DNA of 64,000 nucleotides from Deltaproteobacteria bacterium (lineage in GTDB: Bacteria > Myxococcota_A > UBA9160 > SZUA-336). The first letter of the stretch is position 1, and every line of letters starts with the position of its first letter. Position numbers and translations under genes: made by a program. Where the stretch lies: positions 166,604 through 230,603 of the forward strand of contig JAJDAJ010000037.1 of the NCBI GenBank assembly GCA_029261925.1. The letters run 5' to 3'. The notes under the pieces are model-generated. The model made no database searches. It saw only the letters and a program-made list of their open reading frames with translations, and had not been told where the DNA came from. Shown piece after piece: positions 45,496 through 52,838 of the stretch.

Positions 45496-47550
45496 CTACG
45501 GCACCAGCTGGCAGATCGTGCTGCAGGGACCGTTGTCGTCATTGCCCGCGCCGGCGTCGCACGCCTCACCGGTTTCGACCACGCCGTTCCCGCAGCCGCC
45601 CGGCTGGACCTGCCGGCAGGTGGCCGGTCGGCCGAAGATGCTGGCATTGTCCCGCAGGATGTCCCCGACGTCGCAGCCCGATGGCGGGTTGTCGCCCACG
45701 GCCGTGATCGAGGAGTTGTTGGAGTCGCAGGTCCGGAACAGCGGCCCGCCGAAGATGGCGTCGTTCGTGGCCAGGATGTCGCCGATGTTGACCAGACCAT
45801 CCTCGTTGATGTCGCCGCACTCGCACTCGTCGCCGCGGCCGTCGCCGTCGGCATCCGCGGTGCTATCCCACTCCGACAGCCAGGGGCACAGGTCCCCGGT
45901 GCCCCCCGGCTCGTCCGCGTCGGGCGTGCCGTCGCAGTTCGCGTCGCTGCGCTGGTCGATCCGGTAGTTGATCAGGCCGCAGTCCGAGCCCGGATCTCCA
46001 CTGATCGTGCGCCGCGGGGTGAGCGAGCACTCGGCCTGTGGCTGACCGCGCAGCACGTACAGCGAGGTGCCGCAGCACTGCGGCGCGATATCGCCGTTGG
46101 CGTTGAAGCCGCAGCGCACCTGGTTGCGATGTCCGGGCTCCCGGAAGTCGCAGGTATCGCCCAGGGCGTCGCACTCGCCGCCGCAGTTCCCCGTTCCGGG
46201 GCCCGTGCAGCACGCCGCGGGAGTGCCGCCGGCGGTGCAGGCGGTGTTGAAGGCCGGGTCGTAGCAGCCGACGAAGCGGTTGTTCTCGCACTGGCCCGTG
46301 AGCTGGCCCTCGCGCGCGAACTCCGGATCGGTGTAGAAGCGCGACTGCGCGCCGCCCGTGAAGACCCAGTCGGGCTCGACGTTCTGATCGATGATCCAGC
46401 GGCGCGGCAGCCGGCAGGTCCGGCCGATGATGTCCGGATACGTCGGCTGGGGCGACTGGAAGAGCAACGAGCAGGCGTTGTTGTTCGATGGGTTGAACTC
46501 GTTGCAGCACACGGCCGAGTCGTCGGTGTGGATGCGGAAGTTCGTGCTGTTGCGGCGTGCGGCCGCGACGGCATCGCCGTTGCTGATGGTGCAGGTGCCC
46601 GTGCCGGCGCCCGTGCAGCAGCCCACGGCGAGGCTCTCCGTGCCGCCCTGTCCGTCGGGAACCGACGCCGTGCCGGCGGCGGTGCAGAACAGGCTGTTCA
46701 CGTCCTCTGCGCGGTAGCCGTGGTCCCAGCGCAGGTACGTCTGGGTGCCCGAGCCGTCGTGGTCGGGATGGCTGGCGGGCAGCAGGAAGCGCGTGCCCAT
46801 CGAGGGCAGGGTGCGGATGTTGATGTCGAGGCAGGCCTCGCAGGCAGCCGGGTCCGCGGGGTCGATCGGCGGACAGTCCGCATCGACGTCACAGGACTGG
46901 TTGGAGCGGGTCGACAGCGCGTTGCAGGTCCGCTCCTGCGAGCTGGCCCCGAAGTTGTTGCCCGTGGCCGAGCTCAGCTGCCAGTCGCCGATGCCCGCGA
47001 AAGAGCCATTGCTGAAGGTGCTGATGAACAGCTCGCTGGTATCCGAGGGATCGTCGATGCCGGCGTCGCTGATCGGCAGCTCGACGCGGCAGCCGCCCGC
47101 CGGGCTGCAGACGCCGCCCGAGCACTCGTCCGGGTTCTTCACGTAGCCGCATGCCAGGCCGTCATCGGCCCCGCCCACGCAGGTGGGTCCCTCGGCGGTC
47201 GGCGTGCAGGTGTCGTCCTCGCGAAGCAGCACCTGCCCGGGAACCGGCAGTGCGTTGGTGTCGGTGCCGCAGGACGTGAAGTCCGTCGAGTCGCCGAAGC
47301 TGCCGCGGCTGAAGAAGTAGCTGACGCCCGTCTGGTTGTCCCCGAAGTCGTCGCGAACCCAGCGGAAGTTGTCGGTCGGGATCTCCGTCTTGCGGAAGTC
47401 GGTATTCCGGCCGAGGCCGTACTTGGTGGTCGTGCACGAGCCGCCGCTGCAGTCGAGCAGGAACGGATCCTGCGCCGACGCGTCGCCCGGCGCGGCGAGT
47501 CCGCCGAGCGCCAGGGCGAAGCCCACGGCGACAATGATGAAACGATGCAT
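45496..47550 (-). CDS. Secreted Cys-rich protein with thrombospondin-3-like and dockerin-like C-terminus, module 1
   Basis: 684 residues; signal peptide about 1-27 (DASAQ). The large N-terminal part is family-specific: DCSGGSCTTTKYGL, a GQVLL...DCTP stretch, GGCRVELP, then SELFIS, and RIHTDDSAVCC. From about residue 536 come acidic calcium-type repeats (DANCDGTPDADEP, DADGDGRGDECECGD). A dockerin-like pair of short helices follows (DGLVNIGDILATNDAIFG at about 585, and CDVGDILRDNASIFG at about 626). The tail CGNGVVETGEACD...CQLVP is a myxobacterial Cys-rich repeat. Start ATG after aggaggga. No enzyme motif seen. Two CCTGxGTG.C segments are insertions not found in the two paralogs. Confidence 0.8.
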   Translation of the reverse strand: MHRFIIVAVGFALALGGLAAPGDASAQDPFLLDCSGGSCTTTKYGLGRNTDFRKTEIPTDNFRWVRDDFGDNQTGVSYFFSRGSFGDSTDFTSCGTDTNALPVPGQVLLREDDTCTPTAEGPTCVGGADDGLACGYVKNPDECSGGVCSPAGGCRVELPISDAGIDDPSDTSELFISTFSNGSFAGIGDWQLSSATGNNFGASSQERTCNALSTRSNQSCDVDADCPPIDPADPAACEACLDINIRTLPSMGTRFLLPASHPDHDGSGTQTYLRWDHGYRAEDVNSLFCTAAGTASVPDGQGGTESLAVGCCTGAGTGTCTISNGDAVAAARRNSTNFRIHTDDSAVCCNEFNPSNNNACSLLFQSPQPTYPDIIGRTCRLPRRWIIDQNVEPDWVFTGGAQSRFYTDPEFAREGQLTGQCENNRFVGCYDPAFNTACTAGGTPAACCTGPGTGNCGGECDALGDTCDFREPGHRNQVRCGFNANGDIAPQCCGTSLYVLRGQPQAECSLTPRRTISGDPGSDCGLINYRIDQRSDANCDGTPDADEPGGTGDLCPWLSEWDSTADADGDGRGDECECGDINEDGLVNIGDILATNDAIFGGPLFRTCDSNNSSITAVGDNPPSGCDVGDILRDNASIFGRPATCRQVQPGGCGNGVVETGEACDAGAGNDDNGPCSTICQLVP

Positions 47551-47606
47551 GCTGTCTCCCTCCTGAGCAGGCGACGGGCCACCGCACACCCGCGCCGTGA
47601 CCGTCC

Positions 47607-47655
47607 CTGGCATGGACTGACAGCGATCATCTCATGCCCGGGGGAGACCCGACAA
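47607..47655 (-). promoter_or_regulatory. Conserved upstream block and candidate promoter, module 1
   Basis: The 30-nt block (plus-strand start ctggcatg, end atcatctcatg) begins 57 nt before the ATG of secreted protein 1. It matches module 3 at 27 of 30 positions and module 2 at 25 of 30. On the minus strand it includes gatgat, a possible -10, with ttgtcg 18 bases upstream as a possible -35. The part downstream of the -10 is as conserved as the -10, so a regulator site or structured 5' leader is possible. Confidence 0.6.
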
Positions 47656-47800
47656 TCTTTTGTTGCCCCGGCTGGCCCGGGTGGCTCGCAGCGGACCGGC
47701 CGATATGGGGTGCCCGGCACCTCACCCGGACCCCCGGACCCGAGATCCTGAGGCCGGGGGGCGAGGCCAGGCTCACGGCCCAGCGGGCCCGGGGCCGGCC

Positions 47801-47854
47801 GGCCGGCGCGGCCGGCGCGGCCGGCGCGGCCGGCGCGGCCGGCGCGGCCGGCGG
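47801..47854. repeat. Minisatellite, 9-nt unit ggccggcgc x6
   Basis: Five exact copies of ggccggcgc and a sixth ending in gg, directly abutting the stop codon of receptor 2. Slippage at this GC-rich repeat could vary in length between strains. Being just after the stop it would not alter the protein, but could affect the 3' end of the mRNA. Confidence 0.85.
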
Positions 47855-50473
47855 TCAGTACTTGAAGCCCAGGCGTGCCCCGAAGAAGCGCGGCGGGCCG
47901 TACCAGCCCAGCGGCGGCGAGCCGAACTCGCGCGGTCCGATCAGGATGTTCGACTTGGGGGCCTCGTCCTCGATGTTCTGCACGAAGACCTCCACCTCCC
48001 AGCGGTCCTCCGGGCTGATCCAGATCAGCTTGGCGTCGGTGAGGTGGTGATCCTCCTGCAGGTCGAATTCTCGGTTGAACGCCCGGAAGTAGGTGTCGTC
48101 CTGCCAGGTGTACTGGACCCGGGGGATCAGCGTGCCGAAGCGCCCGAGCGGGATCTCGTACTCGGCCGAGAAGGTGAACTTCCACTCCGGCGAGCGGGAG
48201 AGCTGGTTGCCGGTGAAGTCATCCAGCCCGTTGCGGTCGCCCAGCAGGCCGCAGGCGATGTCGCCACCCAGCTCGGTGGCCACGCAGAGCTCGCTCTCCT
48301 CGAACGGAAGGAAGCCGAGACCGGACTGGATCGAGGACTCCGACGCCTCCCGTGCCCGGAGTCTGGCGCGCGCGACATTGCTGTCCGCGGCGGCGGGGTC
48401 GATGGAGAAGTAGTCGCGCGTCTCGGTGTTCAGGTAGCTGATCACGGCGCTCAGCATGAGGCCGGGGATGGGGTTGCCCACGGCCTCGAGGTCCCAGCCG
48501 TACATGCGGGCGTCCGTGTTCTCGGTACGCAGCGACAGGCCATCGAGGATCACCAGCTGCATGCCATCGTAGGCGTAGAAGAAGCCCTCGAGGTTGATCT
48601 GCAGGCGGTCGTCGAAGACGTTGGACTTCGAGCCCAGCGCGTAGGCCCAGATCTTCTCGGGGTCGTACTCGCCGACCGTGCCCGCCCGGAAGCCGCCGGA
48701 CTTCGCCCCTCGATCGATCTTGGCGTAGAGCAGGTGGTTCCCGTCGAGGAATCCGAACTCCGGCCGCCAGTCGATCCCCGCACCCCACATGGTGTGGCGC
48801 TCTAGCTTCGAGCAGGGGTCGTTCTCGCGCAGGGGTACGGGCCCGGTGAACGTGCCGCGCGTGCCCAGGTCGCCGGTGCAGCCGCGGAAGGCGCTTCGCG
48901 GGTCATCGGACGAGGGCAGGACCGAGCGCAGCATCCAGGTGCTCTTCTTGTCCTTGATCCAGCGCCCTCCCAGGTTCAGGCGCAGGCTGTCGGTCGCGTG
49001 GAAGGTGCCGTGCAGCGCGGCGCCGTAGGACTTGTTCTCGGTGGTCTGGAAGTTCTGAACCGTGGGCCGCCCCACCGTCAGGGGCGGAACCCCGATGTCG
49101 CGCCGGGCCTGCTCGTGGGAGTAGAAGAAGCTCGACTGCCAGTCGAGCCGCTCGGCGATCTGGCCGCTCCACTGGAGCTCCGAGGAGTACTGGTCGGCCT
49201 CGGCGTCGAGGTCGAAGCTCAGCATGGGGTTGCTCGTGGCGTCGAAGTCCTGGTTGAAGATGTTCACCGTCTTCTGGAACCCGCCGAGCAGCTTGACCCG
49301 CGACTCGCCCAGCAGCGGCAGGGCCGGCGCATCCCAGTCGATCGCCGCCGTCCAGCCCCAGTAGCGGTTGTCCTGGGCGGACGGGGTGTCCACCCAGATC
49401 TTGCGAGCACTTCGATCCTCGACCGCCGGATTGGGGGTGTTCTGGCTGGGAATGAAGGGCGGGACCCGGTTCGGGTCGAAGGACGAGGGAATCACGGTCC
49501 GGAAGCAGGCCGACTGCAGCGGCATGGTCGTGAAGGTACGGCCAAAGCACGCGATGGGGTCCAGGTTCTTCGGCGTGGGCACGTTGTCGGCCTGGGGGCC
49601 GTTGCCGGTCTGCTTGAAGTAGTTCCAGCTCAGCAGCACCTGGACGGTCTCCGCGGGGTTCAGGCGCAGATGCGCGCGCATACCGAAGTCGTCGGCATCG
49701 AACGGGTCCCGGCTGTCACCGAGGAGCTTGTTGTCGAGGTAGCCGTCGCGGTCCTCGTGGAAGAACGCGAGGCGCGTGGCCGCGAACTCGCCCAGGGGAA
49801 TGTTGAGCGAGCCCCGTGCGCGCACGCGATCATAGTTGCCGAAGAGGATGTCGCCCTTCACCTCGTACTCGTCGTGCGGCTTGTTGGTGATCAGGTTGAT
49901 GTGGCCCGACGTCGAGTTCTTGCCGCCCAGCAGGCCCTGGGGGCCGCGCTTGACCTCCAGCGTCTCGAGGTCGAAGAAGGCCACCCGGGCGGCCGACGGG
50001 CGACCGAGATTGATGCCGTCCACGTGGAAGGCCACGCCCGGCTCGCCCGTGAGCGAGGCGTTCTCGGTGCCCACGCCGCGCAGCGTGATGATGGCCGACT
50101 GACCCGACTGTCCCACGTGCAGCCCGGGCACGCTGAAGGCGAGCGAGTCGACGTTGACGATGTTCGCGCGGTCCAGATCCTCGGCCGTGAAGGCGCTGAT
50201 GGCCTGTGCCTCGTCCTGCACGTCGGCCGAGTCGATCCGCTCGCCGGTGATGGCGATCAGCTCCACGTCGCCGGGGGCGGCCTCCAGGGGCTCTACCGGC
50301 TCGGGCGTCGAGGTCTGAGCCGCCTCGCTCTCCCCGGACGGCGCAGCCGCAGGGGCTTCAGGCGTCGAGTCGGCGGCTCCCGCATCCTGGGCGCTGGCGG
50401 GCCCCGCCGCGGCGACACCGAGCAGGAGGCTGCAAGCCAGGGTCAGGAGCGCGGGACCAGGAACGATGCGCAT
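47855..50473 (-). CDS. TonB-dependent outer-membrane receptor, module 2
   Basis: 872 residues; signal peptide ending near GPASAQ (about residue 29), a long Pro/Ala/Glu-rich linker, plug about 75-200 with ITGERIDSADVQDEAQ, SLAFSVPGLHVGQ and KNSTSGHINLI, then a barrel ending FFGARLGFKY. The plug is nearly identical in wording to modules 1 and 3; barrel loops differ. It is preceded by a terminator-like hairpin and an AT-rich repeat. ATG chosen after a weak ggga site. Confidence 0.93.
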   Translation of the reverse strand: MRIVPGPALLTLACSLLLGVAAAGPASAQDAGAADSTPEAPAAAPSGESEAAQTSTPEPVEPLEAAPGDVELIAITGERIDSADVQDEAQAISAFTAEDLDRANIVNVDSLAFSVPGLHVGQSGQSAIITLRGVGTENASLTGEPGVAFHVDGINLGRPSAARVAFFDLETLEVKRGPQGLLGGKNSTSGHINLITNKPHDEYEVKGDILFGNYDRVRARGSLNIPLGEFAATRLAFFHEDRDGYLDNKLLGDSRDPFDADDFGMRAHLRLNPAETVQVLLSWNYFKQTGNGPQADNVPTPKNLDPIACFGRTFTTMPLQSACFRTVIPSSFDPNRVPPFIPSQNTPNPAVEDRSARKIWVDTPSAQDNRYWGWTAAIDWDAPALPLLGESRVKLLGGFQKTVNIFNQDFDATSNPMLSFDLDAEADQYSSELQWSGQIAERLDWQSSFFYSHEQARRDIGVPPLTVGRPTVQNFQTTENKSYGAALHGTFHATDSLRLNLGGRWIKDKKSTWMLRSVLPSSDDPRSAFRGCTGDLGTRGTFTGPVPLRENDPCSKLERHTMWGAGIDWRPEFGFLDGNHLLYAKIDRGAKSGGFRAGTVGEYDPEKIWAYALGSKSNVFDDRLQINLEGFFYAYDGMQLVILDGLSLRTENTDARMYGWDLEAVGNPIPGLMLSAVISYLNTETRDYFSIDPAAADSNVARARLRAREASESSIQSGLGFLPFEESELCVATELGGDIACGLLGDRNGLDDFTGNQLSRSPEWKFTFSAEYEIPLGRFGTLIPRVQYTWQDDTYFRAFNREFDLQEDHHLTDAKLIWISPEDRWEVEVFVQNIEDEAPKSNILIGPREFGSPPLGWYGPPRFFGARLGFKY

Positions 50474-50538
50474 GGAAACTCCCACACGGTGGCAAGCTGG
50501 GATGGTCGGCTCCGGACCGCGGGCGTGCCCGGTCCGGG

Positions 50539-50558
50539 AATATTCGCACGAGAATATT
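50539..50558 (-). promoter_or_regulatory. AT-rich inverted and direct repeat upstream of receptor 2
   Basis: Perfect inverted repeat aatattc-N6-gaatatt, 66 nt before the receptor ATG. Read on the minus strand it is also a direct repeat: tgcaaatattc and tgcgaatattc, 14 nt apart. In a GC-rich genome it stands out. An operator for an iron- or metal-type repressor is possible, but no known box matches exactly. Confidence 0.5.
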
Positions 50559-50564
50559 TGCATG

Positions 50565-50597
50565 AAAAAGGGGGCCGGGGCCATGACGGCCCCGGCC
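50565..50597 (-). terminator. Intrinsic-terminator-like hairpin between secreted protein 2 and receptor 2
   Basis: A 10-bp GC stem (ggccggggcc/ggccccggcc) with a 5-nt loop, then ccc and five T on the minus strand. It matches the module 1 hairpin in arm sequence and position, just after the secreted gene. Confidence 0.75.
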
Positions 50598-50630
50598 TCC
50601 GTTTTCTCGACTCTCTTCGCGCCGGCGGCC

Positions 50631-52397
50631 CTAGGGCACCAGCTGGCAGACCGTGTTGCACGGTCCGTTGTCGTTGTTCGCGGCGCCGTTGTCGCACTCC
50701 TCACCGAACCCGGGGTCCACGCTACCGTCGCCGCAGGTGGCCGGCTTGACGCCCACGCACGTGGTGCTGTTCGGATTGAAGATGCTGCCGTTCGCGGCCA
50801 GGATGTCCTGGATGTTGCAGTTCAGGTCGTTGTTCCCGTCACAGGTCAGGCGGACGATCGCCGGATCGAAGATCGACGCGTTGATCTGGAGGATGTCCGA
50901 GACATTGACGAAGCCGTCTCCGGTCTGGTCGCCGCACTCGCACTCATCGCCGCGTTCACCATCGCCGTCGGCGTCCGCGGCATCGTCCCACTCGCTCAGC
51001 CAGGGGCACTTGTCCACGGGTACGTCGGCCACGCCGTCGCAGTCCTGGTCGGCGCGGTGGTTGATCCCGTAGTTGATGGTCTCGCACTGCATGCCCGGAT
51101 CACCGTTGACCTCGTAGCGCGGCAGCAGCGTGCAGCCCTCGTTGGGCGTGCCGCGGACCACGTACTGCGAGCGGTTGCAGCTGGTCGGAACCGGGATGCC
51201 GTTGCCGTCGGCCAGCGGCCGGATGCGATGACCCGCCTCGGTGACGTCGCAGACGTCCGGCTGCACGCCGGCCGTGCCGGGGTCGGCGTCGAGCGTGGGG
51301 CACGGGTCGGCGCCGCCCAGGACGCAGCCCTGGAAGCGGTTCACCTTGCACACGCCCTTGGTCTGCCCCGGCGCGGTGAAGCTCGGATCCGAGTAGAACG
51401 CGGAGCCAGCGCCACCGGCGAAGATCCAGTCGTTGGTGATCGAGTCGTCGAACTGGAAGCGGCCCGTCTCGGCGCAGGAACGCTCGAGCAGCGCGGGGTA
51501 CTGGGGCGTGCCGGGGTTGATCGCGTTGCAGCTCACGCCGCCGTCAGAGCTCCAGCAGCACACGCCCGAGTCATCGGTGTGCCAGCGGAAGCGCGTCTCC
51601 TTGTCGGCGTCCCAGCGGAGGTAGGTCTGGTTGCCGCTGCCGTCGTACTCCGGATGGCTCGCCGGGAGCAGGTAGCGGGTACCGGTCTGCGGCTGCAGGC
51701 GGATGTTCTCCGGGAAGGCCTGACAGTCGGGGTTGTTCTCGTCGGACGTACCGCTGAAGGCGTTGCCCGTCGCGGCACCCAGGGACCACTGCTGGCCGTT
51801 GAACGCCAGAACGCCGCCCGCCAGCGTGAACACCCAGAGCTCGCTCGAGTCGGCGGGATCGGTGATGCCGCCATCGGTCCGCGGGATCGAGACGCGGCAG
51901 CCGCCATCCTGACCCACCGGCGGCGCGTAGTTGCACGTCGTCGGCGCAACGTCGCCGGCGAGGATGCAGTCGCTCAGGCTCGAGCACGCGGCACCGCCCT
52001 GCGCGCAGGTCCCCGAGGGGCCCTCGCTGGTCGGCGTGCAGTCGTCGCGCTCCTGCAGGATGATCTGGCCGACGAGCGGGAAGTGCCCGCGCTCGGGGCC
52101 GCAGTCCACACCGACCGGGTTCCCGACCTCGGTCCGGCTGAAGAAGTAGCTGATCGCTGGATCGCCCGGCGTGCCCACGTGCGGCCCGAAGTCCGCAGCG
52201 GACGTGGCGAACGACGCGGCCTCGCGCGCGTCGAGACCGTCCAGGTTCCAGCGGAAGTCGGGCTTCGAGCCCATTCCATACTTGGTTGTGGTGCACTCCG
52301 AGCCACCGACGCCGCAGTCGACGCCGACGCCCTCCTGGGCCTGCGCCGACGTCGCGGCAAGGGCCAGGCCGGCCACCATCACAATGAAACGCTTCAT
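50631..52397 (-). CDS. Secreted Cys-rich protein with thrombospondin-3-like and dockerin-like C-terminus, module 2
   Basis: 588 residues; signal peptide ends TSAQAQ at about 21. Shares with modules 1 and 3: TKYGMG, GQIILQERDDCTP, GGCRVSIPRTDGGI, LLPASHPEYDGSG, YLRWD, WHTDDSGVCC, CDVTEAGHRIRP, VVRGTPNEGC, and a C-terminal DQDCDG...DADGDGERGDECECGD calcium-type repeat from about 450. A dockerin-like pair follows (VSDILQINASIF, IQDILAANGSIF). The tail CGDGSVDPG...NDNGPCNTVCQLVP matches module 1. No catalytic motif seen. ATG follows aggaggga. Confidence 0.8.
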   Translation of the reverse strand: MKRFIVMVAGLALAATSAQAQEGVGVDCGVGGSECTTTKYGMGSKPDFRWNLDGLDAREAASFATSAADFGPHVGTPGDPAISYFFSRTEVGNPVGVDCGPERGHFPLVGQIILQERDDCTPTSEGPSGTCAQGGAACSSLSDCILAGDVAPTTCNYAPPVGQDGGCRVSIPRTDGGITDPADSSELWVFTLAGGVLAFNGQQWSLGAATGNAFSGTSDENNPDCQAFPENIRLQPQTGTRYLLPASHPEYDGSGNQTYLRWDADKETRFRWHTDDSGVCCWSSDGGVSCNAINPGTPQYPALLERSCAETGRFQFDDSITNDWIFAGGAGSAFYSDPSFTAPGQTKGVCKVNRFQGCVLGGADPCPTLDADPGTAGVQPDVCDVTEAGHRIRPLADGNGIPVPTSCNRSQYVVRGTPNEGCTLLPRYEVNGDPGMQCETINYGINHRADQDCDGVADVPVDKCPWLSEWDDAADADGDGERGDECECGDQTGDGFVNVSDILQINASIFDPAIVRLTCDGNNDLNCNIQDILAANGSIFNPNSTTCVGVKPATCGDGSVDPGFGEECDNGAANNDNGPCNTVCQLVP

Positions 52398-52838
52398 CTG
52401 TCTCCCTCCTGAGCAGCGCTGGCCCGCGGGGCGCACTCGTACCCTGCTTCAGCACTGGCATGGACCGTCAGCAATCATTTCACGGGTGTGGGGCCCCGCA
52501 CAACGGAAATCCGCAGACCGGGTCCGGATTTCGCCGCTTTTCGGGGGTTTTCCACCTCTCCAGGGAGCAACTCGGCCGCGCCTCTCCCTGGCATCCCGGC
52601 CCAGGGGCCGGGCGACCGGGCCGGGCCGGAACGGCCCAGCCCCGGGTCATCTCCGCGGCTCCGGGATCTCCCGGCGAGGCGCAGCGTCCACCTCGCCCCT
52701 CTGCTTCAGCCGCGCGCCCGTCCCCCGGCGTCGGACCCCGAGGCGACGGGTGGCCGCATCCGGGCCCGGGCCCCAGCGGGGGCCCCAGGCGGCCGTTCCG
52801 ATCGGGGCCGCGCGAACGCCGCGCAGGACGCGTGCAGG
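52398..52838. other. Spacer before secreted protein 2: promoter block and inverted repeat
   Basis: This 441-base spacer contains no supported gene. It holds the 30-nt block at 52455-52484, a possible -35 (ttgtgc, minus strand, 52498-52503) and an inverted repeat gaaatccg...cggatttc at 52506-52532. The rest, towards receptor 3, is GC-rich and featureless to me. Confidence 0.55.
52455..52503 (-). promoter_or_regulatory. Conserved upstream block and candidate promoter, module 2
   Basis: The block starts 58 nt before the ATG and matches module 1 at 25 of 30 positions. The candidate -10 is aatgat and the candidate -35 is ttgtgc, 18 bases apart as in module 1. A gggg/cccc pair lies within the spacer, as also in module 3. 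Confidence 0.55.

Larger units (their letters stand above)
47551..47854. other. Spacer before secreted protein 1: promoter block and 9-nt minisatellite
   Basis: This 304-base spacer separates receptor 2 from secreted protein 1. It holds a 30-nt conserved block (47607-47636), a possible -35 element (ttgtcg on the minus strand at 47650-47655) and a 9-nt minisatellite at 47801-47854. No open frame of its own was seen. Confidence 0.6.

Noticed and set aside
45402-45854. Upstream extension of the receptor 1 frame
   Set aside because: It runs through the terminator hairpin and into the secreted gene. The ATG at 45401 gives a clear signal peptide.
47607-47655. Sigma-54 promoter in the conserved upstream block
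   Set aside because: tggcatg looked like the -24 part, but it lies in the opposite orientation and no tgc follows at the right spacing.
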